Translations under genes and position numbers: made by a program
NCBI RefSeq assembly: GCF_020708045.1
Contig: NZ_JAJFES010000005.1
Coordinates: 276,538-340,537, forward strand
Direction of reading: 5' to 3'
Length of the DNA stretch: 64,000 nt
Source: Massilia sp. IC2-278
Lineage (GTDB): Bacteria > Pseudomonadota > Gammaproteobacteria > Burkholderiales > Burkholderiaceae_D
Part shown: positions 38,385 to 49,241 of the stretch, one piece after another
Layout: each line of letters starts with the position of its first letter
Numbering within the stretch: position 1 is the stretch's first letter
Notes under the pieces: generated by a model
Told to the model about the DNA's origin: nothing
Seen by the model: only the letters and a program-made list of their open reading frames with translations
Databases searched by the model: none

Positions 38385-39104
38385 ATGTCCAAACTCTGGC
38401 AAGCCCGCTTCTTCACGACCGTCAACCAACTGCGTGATCTCCCGTCCACCCGGGTTCCCGAGATCGCCTTTGCCGGCCGCTCCAACGCGGGCAAGTCGAC
38501 CGCGATCAATATCCTGACCAATCAAAAAGGTCTCGCCTTCGCGTCGAAAACGCCGGGGCGTACCCAGCACATCAATTACTTTTCGATCGGCGGCGCCCAC
38601 GTCGGCCAGCACCGCAAGGACCCGACCATCGTCGAGGAAATCCAGGCCCTGCTGGTCGACTTGCCGGGTTACGGCTACGCGGAAGTGTCGGGCAACGCCA
38701 AGCTGCACTGGCAAAAACTGCTGGGCGACTACGTCCAGCGCCGCGAGCAGCTCGCGGCCCTGGTGCTGATCATGGATTCGCGCCGCCCCTTCACCGACCT
38801 CGACGTGCAGATGCTGGAATGGTTCGCCCCGACCGGTAAACCAATCCACTGCATCCTGACCAAGGCCGACAAGCTGAACCGCAACGAGCAGGCCAACGTG
38901 CTGCGCGAAGCCCGCGGCATCCTCGACAGCTATGTCGACGAGGACGGCGAAGGTTTCCCGTTCACGGTGCAACTGTTCTCCGCGCTGAAGCGGATCGGCA
39001 TCGAAGAGGCGGACGCCAAGATCCAGGAGTTGATCGGCCTGTCCGGCAACGATGAAGATGAGGCAGGCGACGAGGAAGAAAACCCGGTCCCCGACCAATC
39101 CTGA
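38385..39104 (+). CDS. engB: Ribosome biogenesis GTPase YihA/YsxC
   Basis: 239 residues with ordered G motifs: GRSNAGKST (G1), [12 protein letters not shown] (switch 1), DLPGYGYA (G3), TKADKLNR (G4) and SALKRIG (G5). It is essential for large-subunit assembly in many bacteria. An acidic C-terminal tail (about 20 residues, rich in Asp and Glu) follows the domain. It is 15 bases upstream of hemB. Confidence 0.95.
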   Translation: MSKLWQARFFTTVNQLRDLPSTRVPEIAFAGRSNAGKSTAINILTNQKGLAFASKTPGRTQHINYFSIGGAHVGQHRKDPTIVEEIQALLVDLPGYGYAEVSGNAKLHWQKLLGDYVQRREQLAALVLIMDSRRPFTDLDVQMLEWFAPTGKPIHCILTKADKLNRNEQANVLREARGILDSYVDEDGEGFPFTVQLFSALKRIGIEEADAKIQELIGLSGNDEDEAGDEEENPVPDQS

Positions 39105-39107
39105 TAG

Positions 39108-40133
<1,026 letters not shown>

Positions 40134-40156
40134 GCGCGTCCCGAAGTCTGCTTATG

Positions 40157-40186
40157 AAAAACCGTGCTGCTGCACGGTTTTTTTTC
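40157..40186 (+). terminator. Intrinsic terminator of engB-hemB
   Basis: AAAACCGTGC pairs with GCACGGTTTT around a TGCT loop, followed by more T, 24 bases past the hemB stop. Confidence 0.88.
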
Positions 40187-40198
40187 GCCGTTTGCCGT

Positions 40199-40402
<204 letters not shown>

Positions 40403-40424
40403 AGAACCCAACCCAATCCAAGCC

Positions 40425-42104
40425 TCAATACACCTCGACGTTCGCCGCGACTAATTCGACGTCCTCATCGCCCATGTCGTGATGCCCCATCATCGCGTGC
40501 ATCGGCACCACCCGCAGCCGCAGCGCATCGTCGGACGATCCTGCCCCGCGCGCCGCGCTCAGCTTGGCGCCGAGCGGCAGCGCGAAGCTGAGTGCGCCGC
40601 AGGAGCCGCGGTGGCCGAACATTACGATCGTGGCCAGGTAGAAAGGGCTGCCGGCGTCGATGCCGTGCGGATTCTCCGGCCCGTTCAGGATCACGACGTA
40701 CGGGTCGCGGCAAGCCTGCGGGAAGTTCAGCGTGATGTTCGCCACCACGGTCTGCCCTGCCTCGACCGCACTTTCCAGCGTGCCTGCCGTCACTTTCACC
40801 TGGGCCGTGGCCGGCCGAGCACCGCCGACCGCGCGGCTCAGCACCGATCCGGGAAACACGCGCCGCGCCACACGCTGCGCACGCGCCATGGCGCTGGCCG
40901 CCTTCGGCAGCGTTTCCTCGCCGCTCCCCGCCTCGTAGTCGTAGTCGAAGAAACCGGTGGCCTCGTAGTCGCCGGCGCGGGTCTGCGTCACCGGCGCGCC
41001 CTTGGCGTCGACGAAGAACAGCAGCGGTTCGCGTGCCCAGCGGTAGTAATCGGTGGCCCTTTCCGCTGCCGACTTCTGGTCGTCCGGCAAGTCGGTGCGC
41101 AGCTCGACGCCGGCCGGCAGGATCGGCAGGCCGAGCAGCGTCTGGCGGCGCGTCCAGACGTCCCACAGGCGGTCGATGTTCGCATGGTGCAGGAAGAACA
41201 CCGGGTCGACCGGCGACAGCATGTCGGCCATGAAGCCGCGCGTTTCCGTGAAGTTGCAGTCGCGCGAGCCGACGCAGCGGTGCACCGAATTGTGCGGACG
41301 CGCTTCCAGCACGCCGAAGCCGGCCGAGACACTGTGATTCGCGCTCTTCGGGCTGGCAAAGGTGGGAAAGTCGGGCGCGTCGAGGGCGGCGCGGATCGTG
41401 GCCGGGGCCACCGCGTCGCTCGTCGCCAGCGAAATGCCGGGCCGCTCGCGCACGATGCCGCGCGCGCCTGGCTGGTCGTGGAACATGCGCCCGGACGGGT
41501 CGCGCAGGATGTCGAACATGACGTCGGCGTCGAAGCGGATGTTTCGCGCCAGCAGTTGGCCGTACTGCGAGTTGCGGGTGTAGACGCCGCCCGGCGAGGT
41601 CCAGTAGCCGGAACTCGCCACCGCCGCGGCCAGGCGCGCCTCGAACTCGGGGCCGGTGCCGTAGAAGGCGCTGTGGTTCGGGTCGAGCACGCCGTCGAAC
41701 ATGCCCTCGGGCAGGCGCTGCTCGGCGGTCCAGTCCCAGTATGGCAAGGCGAACTGCGGGTCGCCGCTCAGTTCGCGGCAGACCTGCTCGAACCAGCCGA
41801 GGTAGCCGCGGTGCCAGGGCAGGAACCACCAGTTGCCGTGCGGGCAGTCGAGGGTGTGGACGATGGCCTGGCGATACCAGTTGCGCGGGTCTTCGGGCGG
41901 CAGCGCCAGCATGGCGCGCACGGCGCGGGCGTAGCTCTGGAGCATGCGCACGCCTATCTTCGAGCTCGCGGCGGGGCGTCGCCAGCGCGCCCGTGCCGGC
42001 GGCTGGGCCAGCCCGGCGCCGAAGGGCAGCAGGCTGGCGCCGGCGGTGAGGACGGTGGATTGCAGGATGCGGCGGCGTGCGGGATTGACGGCGTGCTGGG
42101 TCAT
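40425..42104 (-). CDS. Tyrosinase family protein (type 3 copper oxidase), Tat-exported
   Basis: 559 residues. A Tat-like signal (ARRRILQSTVLTAGASLLPF) suggests export folded with copper. CuA ligands are His83, His89 and His98, with Cys87 two residues before His89, as in enzymes with a Cys-His thioether. CuB ligands are His271 and His275 in HNSVH and His307 in DPVFFLHHANID, matching the tyrosinase signature. A C-terminal beta-rich domain of about 180 residues, as in plant-type polyphenol oxidases, may shield the site. It oxidises phenols, and could make melanin. The natural substrate is unknown. Confidence 0.93.
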   Translation of the reverse strand: MTQHAVNPARRRILQSTVLTAGASLLPFGAGLAQPPARARWRRPAASSKIGVRMLQSYARAVRAMLALPPEDPRNWYRQAIVHTLDCPHGNWWFLPWHRGYLGWFEQVCRELSGDPQFALPYWDWTAEQRLPEGMFDGVLDPNHSAFYGTGPEFEARLAAAVASSGYWTSPGGVYTRNSQYGQLLARNIRFDADVMFDILRDPSGRMFHDQPGARGIVRERPGISLATSDAVAPATIRAALDAPDFPTFASPKSANHSVSAGFGVLEARPHNSVHRCVGSRDCNFTETRGFMADMLSPVDPVFFLHHANIDRLWDVWTRRQTLLGLPILPAGVELRTDLPDDQKSAAERATDYYRWAREPLLFFVDAKGAPVTQTRAGDYEATGFFDYDYEAGSGEETLPKAASAMARAQRVARRVFPGSVLSRAVGGARPATAQVKVTAGTLESAVEAGQTVVANITLNFPQACRDPYVVILNGPENPHGIDAGSPFYLATIVMFGHRGSCGALSFALPLGAKLSAARGAGSSDDALRLRVVPMHAMMGHHDMGDEDVELVAANVEVY

Positions 42105-42322
42105 GACAGGCTCCGGTAGCGGAAACGGCGAGATGCCCGCCGGTGGCCTGTGAAGCGAACGCGGCGGGTACTCCGCTCAGCCTAAGCCGGTCTGGAGCGC
42201 ACGGCGCTGGTGCAGCGCAAAGGCGTGCGGTGCAATCGTGCGGAGTGCGTGCCGCCGAAAAAGAAAAGGCCACGCATCGAGCAACGCGTGGCCAGCGGAC
42301 AACGGCGGCGAATGCGCGCCGA

Positions 42323-43240
42323 TCAGCGCGGCGGGCTGTAATTGGGGAACATTTCCTTCATCAGGAAAGCGTGCAGCTCGGCCGTATCCTTGGGCCGCGC
42401 ACTCATCGTCACCACCTTGCCCAGGCGATGCGATTCCCATTCGAAGTCGCCGGTCTTTTCGCGGCGGATCAGTTCGATCATCTTCTTCACCACGGCGGTC
42501 TCGACGTCCGGCTCGCTGCCCTGCTCCACGGTCACTGCGGTCAGCCAGCGGCGCTTGAAGTTCGGGTTCCAGCCGCGGAACTTCAGGTCCATGCTGTGGA
42601 AGGTCTTGTTCGAGACCGAGAAGATGCCGCCGCTTTCGTTGGCGTCGTCGCGGCCGCGGTTATTGATGGCGGCAATGTTGGCCAGCGCATTCCTGGTGCC
42701 GCGTGCGGCTTCGCTTTCCTCTTCCGACTGGCTCGGCTCGGTGGCGCCGCGTTGGGCACGCTTGCGGGCGATGTACTCGGCCATGTCCATCGGCGGCGCT
42801 TCCTCGGGCTTGGCCTCCGGCTTCGGTTCGGGCGGCGGCGGCTCGACCTTGTCGACAATGCGCGGCTTTTCCTCGGGCAGCGTGATGGTGTCGGGCAGGC
42901 GCTCGACGCGCGGGGTCGTCGGCCGCGGCTGCGCCGGGTTCTTCGAGGGTTTGCTGGTCTTGGCCGGCGCCTGGGCCTGGGGCGGCTTCGGTTTCGACAG
43001 CGGTTGCACATAGACCACTTCCCCGCCCGGCGGCGGCTTGGCCTTTTTCTCGGTGCGTTCGGGCTGGTAGAAGTAGAGCGCTACCAGCAGCAGGTGCAAG
43101 GCGATCGTGACCGCCAGGCCGGTGCGGTTGGGCCCCTGCCTGCCATAGGTCGGCACCACGGCGCCAGGCAGCGGCTGTCCGCAATGCTGGCAAACATCGC
43201 TGTGCTCGGCGTAGGAGTGGGAATGGTCACGCAAGATCAA
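42323..43240 (-). CDS. Hypothetical proline-rich single-pass membrane protein
   Basis: 305 residues from TTG at 43240, with GGAAAG 5 bases upstream. The N-terminal 30 residues hold a His-rich stretch and CQHCG. One membrane helix follows (TGLAVTIALHLLLVALYFY, about 40-58), then a Pro/Lys/Glu-rich spacer (about 65-165) like that of TonB, and a conserved-looking C-terminal domain of about 110 residues (FKRRWLTAVTVEQG). The layout recalls TonB-like periplasm-spanning proteins, but the C-terminal domain is not one I recognise. It is upstream of no clear partner; the RND gene ends at its other side. Confidence 0.65.
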   Translation of the reverse strand: MILRDHSHSYAEHSDVCQHCGQPLPGAVVPTYGRQGPNRTGLAVTIALHLLLVALYFYQPERTEKKAKPPPGGEVVYVQPLSKPKPPQAQAPAKTSKPSKNPAQPRPTTPRVERLPDTITLPEEKPRIVDKVEPPPPEPKPEAKPEEAPPMDMAEYIARKRAQRGATEPSQSEEESEAARGTRNALANIAAINNRGRDDANESGGIFSVSNKTFHSMDLKFRGWNPNFKRRWLTAVTVEQGSEPDVETAVVKKMIELIRREKTGDFEWESHRLGKVVTMSARPKDTAELHAFLMKEMFPNYSPPR

Positions 43241-43387
43241 TAAAACTTTCCGGGAAACTGGTCAGCGCAATGCGGGGGTGAGTCGAAGTCTACCCGCGCA
43301 GTCTACCTGCTTTGGGTCTCCGGCGCACAGCCGCGTTGCGCTGCACAGCTTACAGGTCGGTTTTCCTGATAGTTGTTACATTGTGTT

Positions 43388-46300
43388 TCAGCCAATCTTG
43401 TGCAGCGAGACCGGCGTGCTTGCAGGCGCAGGCGCTGGTGCGGCAGCGTGCCCGGCGCCATGCATGGCCTCGTGCGCGGCGATGTCGACGTCGGTCATCG
43501 GCCCGCTGCCGCTGTACTTGTCGAGGTACAGGTAGATCACCGGGGTGATGTAGAGCGTGATCACCTGCGAGAAGATCAGGCCGCCCACCACCGCCAGGCC
43601 CAGCGGCTGGCGCAGCTCGGCGCCGGCGCCGATGCCCAGCGCGATCGGCAGCGCGCCCATCATCGCCGCCAGGGTCGTCATCAGGATCGGACGGAAGCGC
43701 AGGATGCAGGCTTCGCGGATCGCCTCGACCGGGGTCATGCCGGCATTCCTCTGCGCATCGAGCGCGAAGTCGATCATCATGATCGCGTTCTTCTTGACGA
43801 TACCGATCAGCATCAGGATGCCGATCATCGCAATCAGGGTCAGGTCGAGGTTGAAGATCCACAGCGTCAGCAGCGCGCCCACTGCCGCCGACGGCAGGCC
43901 GGCGAGAATGGTCAGCGGGTGGATATAGCTTTCGTACAGCACGCCGAGCAGCACATAAATGACGCCGATGGCCGTGATGATCAGGATCAGCTGGCTCGAC
44001 TGGGTGTCCTGGAACACCGCCGCGTCGCCACCGTAGTTCGTGATGATCGAGGACGGCAGCTTCATCTCGCGCTTCATCTCGTCGATGGCGGCGGTGGCGT
44101 CGCCCAGCGGCACGTTTGGCGCCAGGTTAAAGGCGAGCGTGATCGCCTGGAGTTGTCCCTGGTGGTTGATCGCCAGCGGGCCGACCGTGCGGCGGACATT
44201 TGCAAAGCTCGACAGTTTGACCAGGTCGCCATTGTTCGAGCGCACAGACACGCGCGACAGCGCATCGTCGTAGTAGCGGTCGGCCTCGGCCGCTTCCAGG
44301 ATCACGTAATAGCTGGCGGCAGTCGAATAGATGGTCGAGACCTGGCGTTCGCCGAAGGCGGCGTACAGCACGGTGCGCACGTCGGCCATGTTCACGCCCA
44401 GGCGCGCGGCCTTGTCGCGGTCGATGTCGAGCGTGGCTTGCAGGCCCTTATTCTGCGAATCACTGGTGACGTCGCGGAACTTCGGATCGCGCCGCATGCG
44501 TTCGAGGAACTGGTCGGCCCAGCTGCCGATCTCGCCGCCCGACACGCTTTGCAGCGAATACTGGTAGCGGCTCTTGCTCTGGCGTCCGCCCAGCTGCAAA
44601 TTCTGCACCGGCGACATGTAGACCTGCACCCCGGCCACGCCACGGGTGGCCTTGCGCAACTCGTCCAGCACTTCCGGCATGGCCGGGCGCTCCGAGCGCG
44701 GCACTAGCACCAGGAACATGCGGCCGCTGTTCCCGCCACCAACAAAGGAGGTGACGTCCTGCACGTGCTTGTTGGCGCGCATGATGTCGACCACCTTGCC
44801 CTGCAGCGCCATCATCGCCTGCGAGGAGGTGTCTTCCGAGGCTTCGACGGTGATGCGGATCTGGCCCAGGTCTTCTTCGGGGAAGAAGCCCTTCGGCATG
44901 CTCATGTACAGGATGGCGGTCAGGGCAAAGGTGCCGAATGCCAGCATCAGCACCAGGAAGCGGTGGCGCAGCGCGCCGTCCAGGGTGCGCGCATAGCCGT
45001 CGCGCACGCTGGTGAACATGGCTTCGAAGCGGCGGCCGACCCAGGACATTTCGTGCGGCTCGATGTGGCCGCCATGCTTGATCAGGCGCGAGCACAGCAT
45101 CGGCACCAGGGTCAGCGACACGGCCGCCGAGACCAGCACGGCCAGGCCGACGATCACCGCGAATTCGCGGAACAGCAGGCCGATCACGCCCGGCATGAAG
45201 AAGATCGGGATGAACACTGCCACCAGCGAGATCGAAATCGAGATGATGGTGAAGCCCATCTCGCGCGAGCCGACCAGGGCCGCATGGAAGGGCTTTTTCC
45301 CCATTTCCATGTGGCGGACGATGTTTTCCAGCACCACGATGGCATCGTCGACCACCAGGCCGACGGCCAGCGTAATCCCTAGCAGGGAAATATTGTCCAG
45401 GCTATAGCCGAAGGCATACAGCAGCGACAGCGCACCGAGCAGCGAGATCGGCACCGTGACTGCCGGGATCAGGGTCGCGGTCAGGCGGTGCAGGAACAGG
45501 AAGATCACCAGGATGACCAGGATCACGGTGCCGGCCAGCGTCAGGTTCACGTCGTGGATGGCTTCGCGGATCGACACCGAGCGGTCGTTCACCAGACTGA
45601 TCTTGATCGAGGCCGGCAACTGCGTCTCGAACTTCGGCATCAGGTTGCGCACGGCGTCGACCACCTGCACGGTGTTCGCGTTCGGCTGGCGCTGCACCAT
45701 CAGCACGATCGAGCGTTCGCCGTTCAGGCTGCCGGCGGCCTTCACCGACTGGTAGCTGTCTTCGACCTGCGCCACTTCTTCCAGGCGCACCGGCAGGCCG
45801 TCGCGGGTGGCGACGATGAGTTTGGCGAAGTCGGCTGCTTTCATGAGCTGGCCGCCGCCCTGGATGGTCAGCGTCTGCGCAGGGCCGTCGAGGATGCCGA
45901 GCGGGGTGTTCGAATTGGCGGCGCGCAGGGCGGCGGCCAGTTCGTCCATCGAGATATTGCGCGCGTTCATCAAATCGGAACGGGCGCGCACGCGCACGGC
46001 GAAGCGCTTCTGGCCGTTGACGGTGACCTGCGCGATGCCCGGCAGGGTCGAGATCGCCGGCGACACCACGTTCTCCGCGTAGTCGTTCAGCTCGGCCAGG
46101 CCCATCGAGGGCGAGGTCATGTGCATGAACAGGATCGGGGCGTCGGCCGGGTTGATCTTGCGGTAGGCCGGCAAGTCGGTCATTTCCAGCGGCAACTGGC
46201 GCTGGGCGGCCAGCAGCGCCGCCTGCACGTCGACCGCCGCCTTGTCGACGTCGATCGAGGTGTCGAATTCCAGGGTCAGCGAGGTATTGCCCTGGGTGCT

Positions 46301-46549
46301 GGTCGAGGTGATCAGCTTGATGCCGGCAATCGTCGAGAATTGCTTTTCCAGCGGCAGCGCGACCGAGGAGGCCATGGTTTCCGGGCTGGCCCCGGGCAAA
46401 TTGGCGCCGACGTTGATGACCGGCGTGTTATAGCTCGGCAGCGCCGCGACCGGGATGTGCATGTAGGCCAGGATGCCGACCAGCACCAGGCTGATCGACA
46501 GCAAGACCACCATCACCGGACGGCGGATACACAGTTCGGACAGATTCAT
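43388..46549 (-). CDS. RND multidrug efflux permease (MdtC/MuxC-like)
   Basis: 1053 residues, the full length of an HAE1-type inner membrane transporter. N-terminal CIRRPVMVVLLSISLVLVG, the proton-relay TM4 with VGLVVDDAIVVLENI, and two large periplasmic loops are present; the TM10 Lys region appears as IGIVKKNAIMMIDFAL. The NITLNFPQ-free pattern and sequence feel closest to the MdtBC/MuxBC group. It exports drugs or other small molecules in a tripartite pump. The adaptor gene overlaps by 4 bases; no outer membrane factor is adjacent. Confidence 0.93.
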   Translation of the reverse strand: MNLSELCIRRPVMVVLLSISLVLVGILAYMHIPVAALPSYNTPVINVGANLPGASPETMASSVALPLEKQFSTIAGIKLITSTSTQGNTSLTLEFDTSIDVDKAAVDVQAALLAAQRQLPLEMTDLPAYRKINPADAPILFMHMTSPSMGLAELNDYAENVVSPAISTLPGIAQVTVNGQKRFAVRVRARSDLMNARNISMDELAAALRAANSNTPLGILDGPAQTLTIQGGGQLMKAADFAKLIVATRDGLPVRLEEVAQVEDSYQSVKAAGSLNGERSIVLMVQRQPNANTVQVVDAVRNLMPKFETQLPASIKISLVNDRSVSIREAIHDVNLTLAGTVILVILVIFLFLHRLTATLIPAVTVPISLLGALSLLYAFGYSLDNISLLGITLAVGLVVDDAIVVLENIVRHMEMGKKPFHAALVGSREMGFTIISISISLVAVFIPIFFMPGVIGLLFREFAVIVGLAVLVSAAVSLTLVPMLCSRLIKHGGHIEPHEMSWVGRRFEAMFTSVRDGYARTLDGALRHRFLVLMLAFGTFALTAILYMSMPKGFFPEEDLGQIRITVEASEDTSSQAMMALQGKVVDIMRANKHVQDVTSFVGGGNSGRMFLVLVPRSERPAMPEVLDELRKATRGVAGVQVYMSPVQNLQLGGRQSKSRYQYSLQSVSGGEIGSWADQFLERMRRDPKFRDVTSDSQNKGLQATLDIDRDKAARLGVNMADVRTVLYAAFGERQVSTIYSTAASYYVILEAAEADRYYDDALSRVSVRSNNGDLVKLSSFANVRRTVGPLAINHQGQLQAITLAFNLAPNVPLGDATAAIDEMKREMKLPSSIITNYGGDAAVFQDTQSSQLILIITAIGVIYVLLGVLYESYIHPLTILAGLPSAAVGALLTLWIFNLDLTLIAMIGILMLIGIVKKNAIMMIDFALDAQRNAGMTPVEAIREACILRFRPILMTTLAAMMGALPIALGIGAGAELRQPLGLAVVGGLIFSQVITLYITPVIYLYLDKYSGSGPMTDVDIAAHEAMHGAGHAAAPAPAPASTPVSLHKIG

Positions 46550-47730
46550 GCTCCACCACCCTTCGTCGCGGGTGCGCCTTGTGGTTTGGCAGCGGGACCG
46601 GCGTCGGCGGCAATCTTGATCTTGCCGCCCGGACGCAGGTTCTGCTTGCCTTCGGTAATTACCTGTTCATTGCCGTTCAAGCCGGTCACGGCCGCGTTCA
46701 GGCCAAAGGCATGCTGGCGTACGATCGGCACCTGGCGCGCGGTGCCGTCTTTCTCGGCAACATAGACGAAGGTGCCGTAGGCGTTGATGATAATCGCATT
46801 TTGCGGAATCACGACGGCGTCCTGGATCGTGCGCACCGTGACCCGGGTGTTGACGTATTGTCCCGGCCACAGTTGGCCGTCGGCGTTGCTGAACTGCGCC
46901 TTGACGCGAATGGTGCCGCTGGTCGGGTCGACCGTGTTGTCGACGAAAATCAGTTCGCCGGTAACGGGCTTCGCCTCGCCGCCGGTGCTCGCTTGCACGG
47001 CCACCTTGCCGGCCTTCTGGGCCGCCAGCAGCGCGCCCAGCGAGGACTCGGGCAGGGTGAAGGCGACGTCGATCGGGTCGAGCTGGGTGATGGTGGTGAG
47101 CGAAGTGGCCGGCTGCACCAGGCTGCCGCCATACACATTGATGGCGCCCACGCGGCCCGACAGCGGCGCGCGGATCGTGGTGTAGCTGGCGCTGACCTGG
47201 TTCGCACGCACAGAAGCGGCGCTCGCAGCCACCGCGGCGCGGGCCGCTTCGACCTGGCTTTGCAGCGAATCGACAGCGCTCTGGGCCAGGAATTTCTGGG
47301 CAACCAGGTCCTGGCTGCGCTTGTACTGGCGCTCGAGGTCGGCCAGGTTGGCCTTGCCGCGCGCCACTTCCGCCTCGGCCTGGGCCACGGCGGCACGGTC
47401 GCTGCGGTCGTCGAGCGAGAACATCAGCTGGCCCTTCTTGACGAACTGGCCCTCGCGGATGTGCACTTCGCGGATGGTGCTGGTGGTCTGCGGACGCAGA
47501 TCGACGGTCTGCTGCGGGGTCACGGTGCCGTTGGCGGCGACGTCGACGCCGACGTCCTGGCGCTGCGGCGCCGCCACGTTGACGGTGGTCGGGCCCTGGG
47601 CCGCCCCAGCGGCGCCGGCCGGCCCGTTCTTGCCCTCGCCTTCGGCGTGGGCGCCGCGGTTCATGTACCAGGCGCCGCCGATGCCGGCTGCGACGACGAC
47701 GGCGATGACTGCGAGCGTATTCTTTTTCAT
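46546..47730 (-). CDS. RND efflux periplasmic adaptor subunit (membrane fusion protein)
   Basis: 394 residues. An N-terminal anchor helix (TLAVIAVVVAAGIGGAWYM), a lipoyl/barrel-sandwich (TSTIREVHIREGQFVKKGQL), a helical hairpin (about 140-200), and beta-barrel and membrane-proximal domains (GQYVNTRVTVRTIQDAVVIP) follow in the normal order. It bridges the permease to an outer membrane channel. Its stop overlaps the start of the permease gene (ATGA). Upstream, 149 bases separate it from the sensor kinase, enough for its own promoter. Confidence 0.93.
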   Translation of the reverse strand: MKKNTLAVIAVVVAAGIGGAWYMNRGAHAEGEGKNGPAGAAGAAQGPTTVNVAAPQRQDVGVDVAANGTVTPQQTVDLRPQTTSTIREVHIREGQFVKKGQLMFSLDDRSDRAAVAQAEAEVARGKANLADLERQYKRSQDLVAQKFLAQSAVDSLQSQVEAARAAVAASAASVRANQVSASYTTIRAPLSGRVGAINVYGGSLVQPATSLTTITQLDPIDVAFTLPESSLGALLAAQKAGKVAVQASTGGEAKPVTGELIFVDNTVDPTSGTIRVKAQFSNADGQLWPGQYVNTRVTVRTIQDAVVIPQNAIIINAYGTFVYVAEKDGTARQVPIVRQHAFGLNAAVTGLNGNEQVITEGKQNLRPGGKIKIAADAGPAAKPQGAPATKGGGA

Positions 47731-47879
47731 TCAGGTCCCTTGCCGCCAGTTCCGGCAGCTTTATCAATCAATCAAACAATGTCTCAGGCACAAAAGCGTG
47801 GCGGGCAGTATGCCATCCGCGTGTGACAACTTACTTACATGATTCTTAACCAATGCGCTCAAGCCTGATGCGCAGGCGC

Positions 47880-49241
47880 TTATTTGCCTGGATAGTACTC
47901 CGGCAGCATCAGCGTGACTTCCAGGCCGCCCTCGGGATGGTTGGACAGCGCGATGCTGCCGCCGTGCTGCTCGGCGATATTCCGGGCGATGGTCAGGCCC
48001 AGGCCGGTACCGCCGGATTCGCGCGAACGCGAGGTCTCGACGCGGTAGAAAGGGTCGAACACGCGCGCCTGCTCGGCCGGCGGAATGCCCGGCCCGCTGT
48101 CGCGCACGCGGATGCGCGCCGCGCCGTTCACGCGGTCCACGGTCACGCTCGCCTCGCGGCCGTACTTCACCGCGTTGTCGATCAGGTTGCCGAGGCAGCG
48201 GCGCAAATCGAGCGGACGGCCGAGGATGGCCATGCCCGAGCGCCCGCTGAGCGTGACCGCCTGGTGGGCGTCGGCGGCGTCGTCGCAGCTCGAGGCCAGC
48301 AGCGAGTCGAGGTCCAGCATCTGCATGGTTTCGGTGGTGTCCATGCTGCGCGCCAGCTCCAGGCCCTCGCGCACCATGGCCTGCATCGCCGACAGATCGC
48401 CGATCAGGCGTTCCTGCAGGTCGGCGTCGGCCACCTTTTCCAGGCGCAGGCGCATGCGCGTGAGCGGGGTCTGCAGATCGTGGGTGATGGCGGCCAGCAT
48501 CTGCGTGCGCTGGAAGATGTACTGGCGGATGCGCGCCTGCATGGCGTTGAAGGCGGTGCTGGCCTGGCGGATCTCGCTGGCGCCGCTCACGTCCAGCGGC
48601 GGGCGGTTGATGTCGTTGCCGAGCTCCTGGGCGGCCACCGCCAGGCGCTTCAGCGGACGGGTGGTCATGCGCGCCACCAGGTAGGCCAGGCCGGCGATGC
48701 TGAGGAAGAACAGGACGATCACGGCGCGGTAGTCGGTGTCGTCGTTGACGGCGGCGGCGCGCGGCGGCAGCACGGCCAGGCGCAACTCCTCGCCGTCGCG
48801 CAGGCGCACGTTCAAAAATTCGCAGGCGCCGCGCCAGCGCGCCGACAGCAAGCCATACAGCTGGGGGATGCGCGGCGGGCTGTCGCAGGCGCGCGGGCGC
48901 GAGTCGGCCGAGACGATGTGGTAGCCGGCGCCGAGGCGCTCGGCCAGGGTTTCGGCGAAGTCGCTGGTGGATTTCGCCAGCGGGCGCGGCGCGCCGACTT
49001 CGAGCGACAGGCCGGGACGGTTCGCCACTTCCAGGTAGGCCGGGCGCGCCGCGGTCGGCACGATTTCGGTGGCCATGATCAGCTGCTCGGCGCGTTCGAT
49101 CAGGTTCTGGTCGCGCGCATGCTCGAGCACGCGCTGGCGCTCGTTGTCGGCAAGCCACTGGGTTAGCGCGCCGGTGATCAGCACGCCGAGCAGCAGGGTG
49201 ATGAAGACACGGCCCGTCATCGAGCCGAGGAAGGCTTTCAC
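47880..49241 (-). CDS. Sensor histidine kinase
   Basis: 453 residues. Two membrane helices flank a periplasmic sensor of about 140 residues with two Cys. A HAMP region follows, then HisKA with the phospho-His in AAITHDLQTPLTRMRLRLE and HATPase_c with CLGNLIDNAVKYG (N box), DSGPGIPP (G1) and GGTGLGLTIAR (G2). This is an EnvZ/RstB-like envelope kinase. The gene overlaps the response regulator by 4 bases. The neighbouring pump and Spy-like gene are likely targets. Confidence 0.93.
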   Translation of the reverse strand: MKAFLGSMTGRVFITLLLGVLITGALTQWLADNERQRVLEHARDQNLIERAEQLIMATEIVPTAARPAYLEVANRPGLSLEVGAPRPLAKSTSDFAETLAERLGAGYHIVSADSRPRACDSPPRIPQLYGLLSARWRGACEFLNVRLRDGEELRLAVLPPRAAAVNDDTDYRAVIVLFFLSIAGLAYLVARMTTRPLKRLAVAAQELGNDINRPPLDVSGASEIRQASTAFNAMQARIRQYIFQRTQMLAAITHDLQTPLTRMRLRLEKVADADLQERLIGDLSAMQAMVREGLELARSMDTTETMQMLDLDSLLASSCDDAADAHQAVTLSGRSGMAILGRPLDLRRCLGNLIDNAVKYGREASVTVDRVNGAARIRVRDSGPGIPPAEQARVFDPFYRVETSRSRESGGTGLGLTIARNIAEQHGGSIALSNHPEGGLEVTLMLPEYYPGK

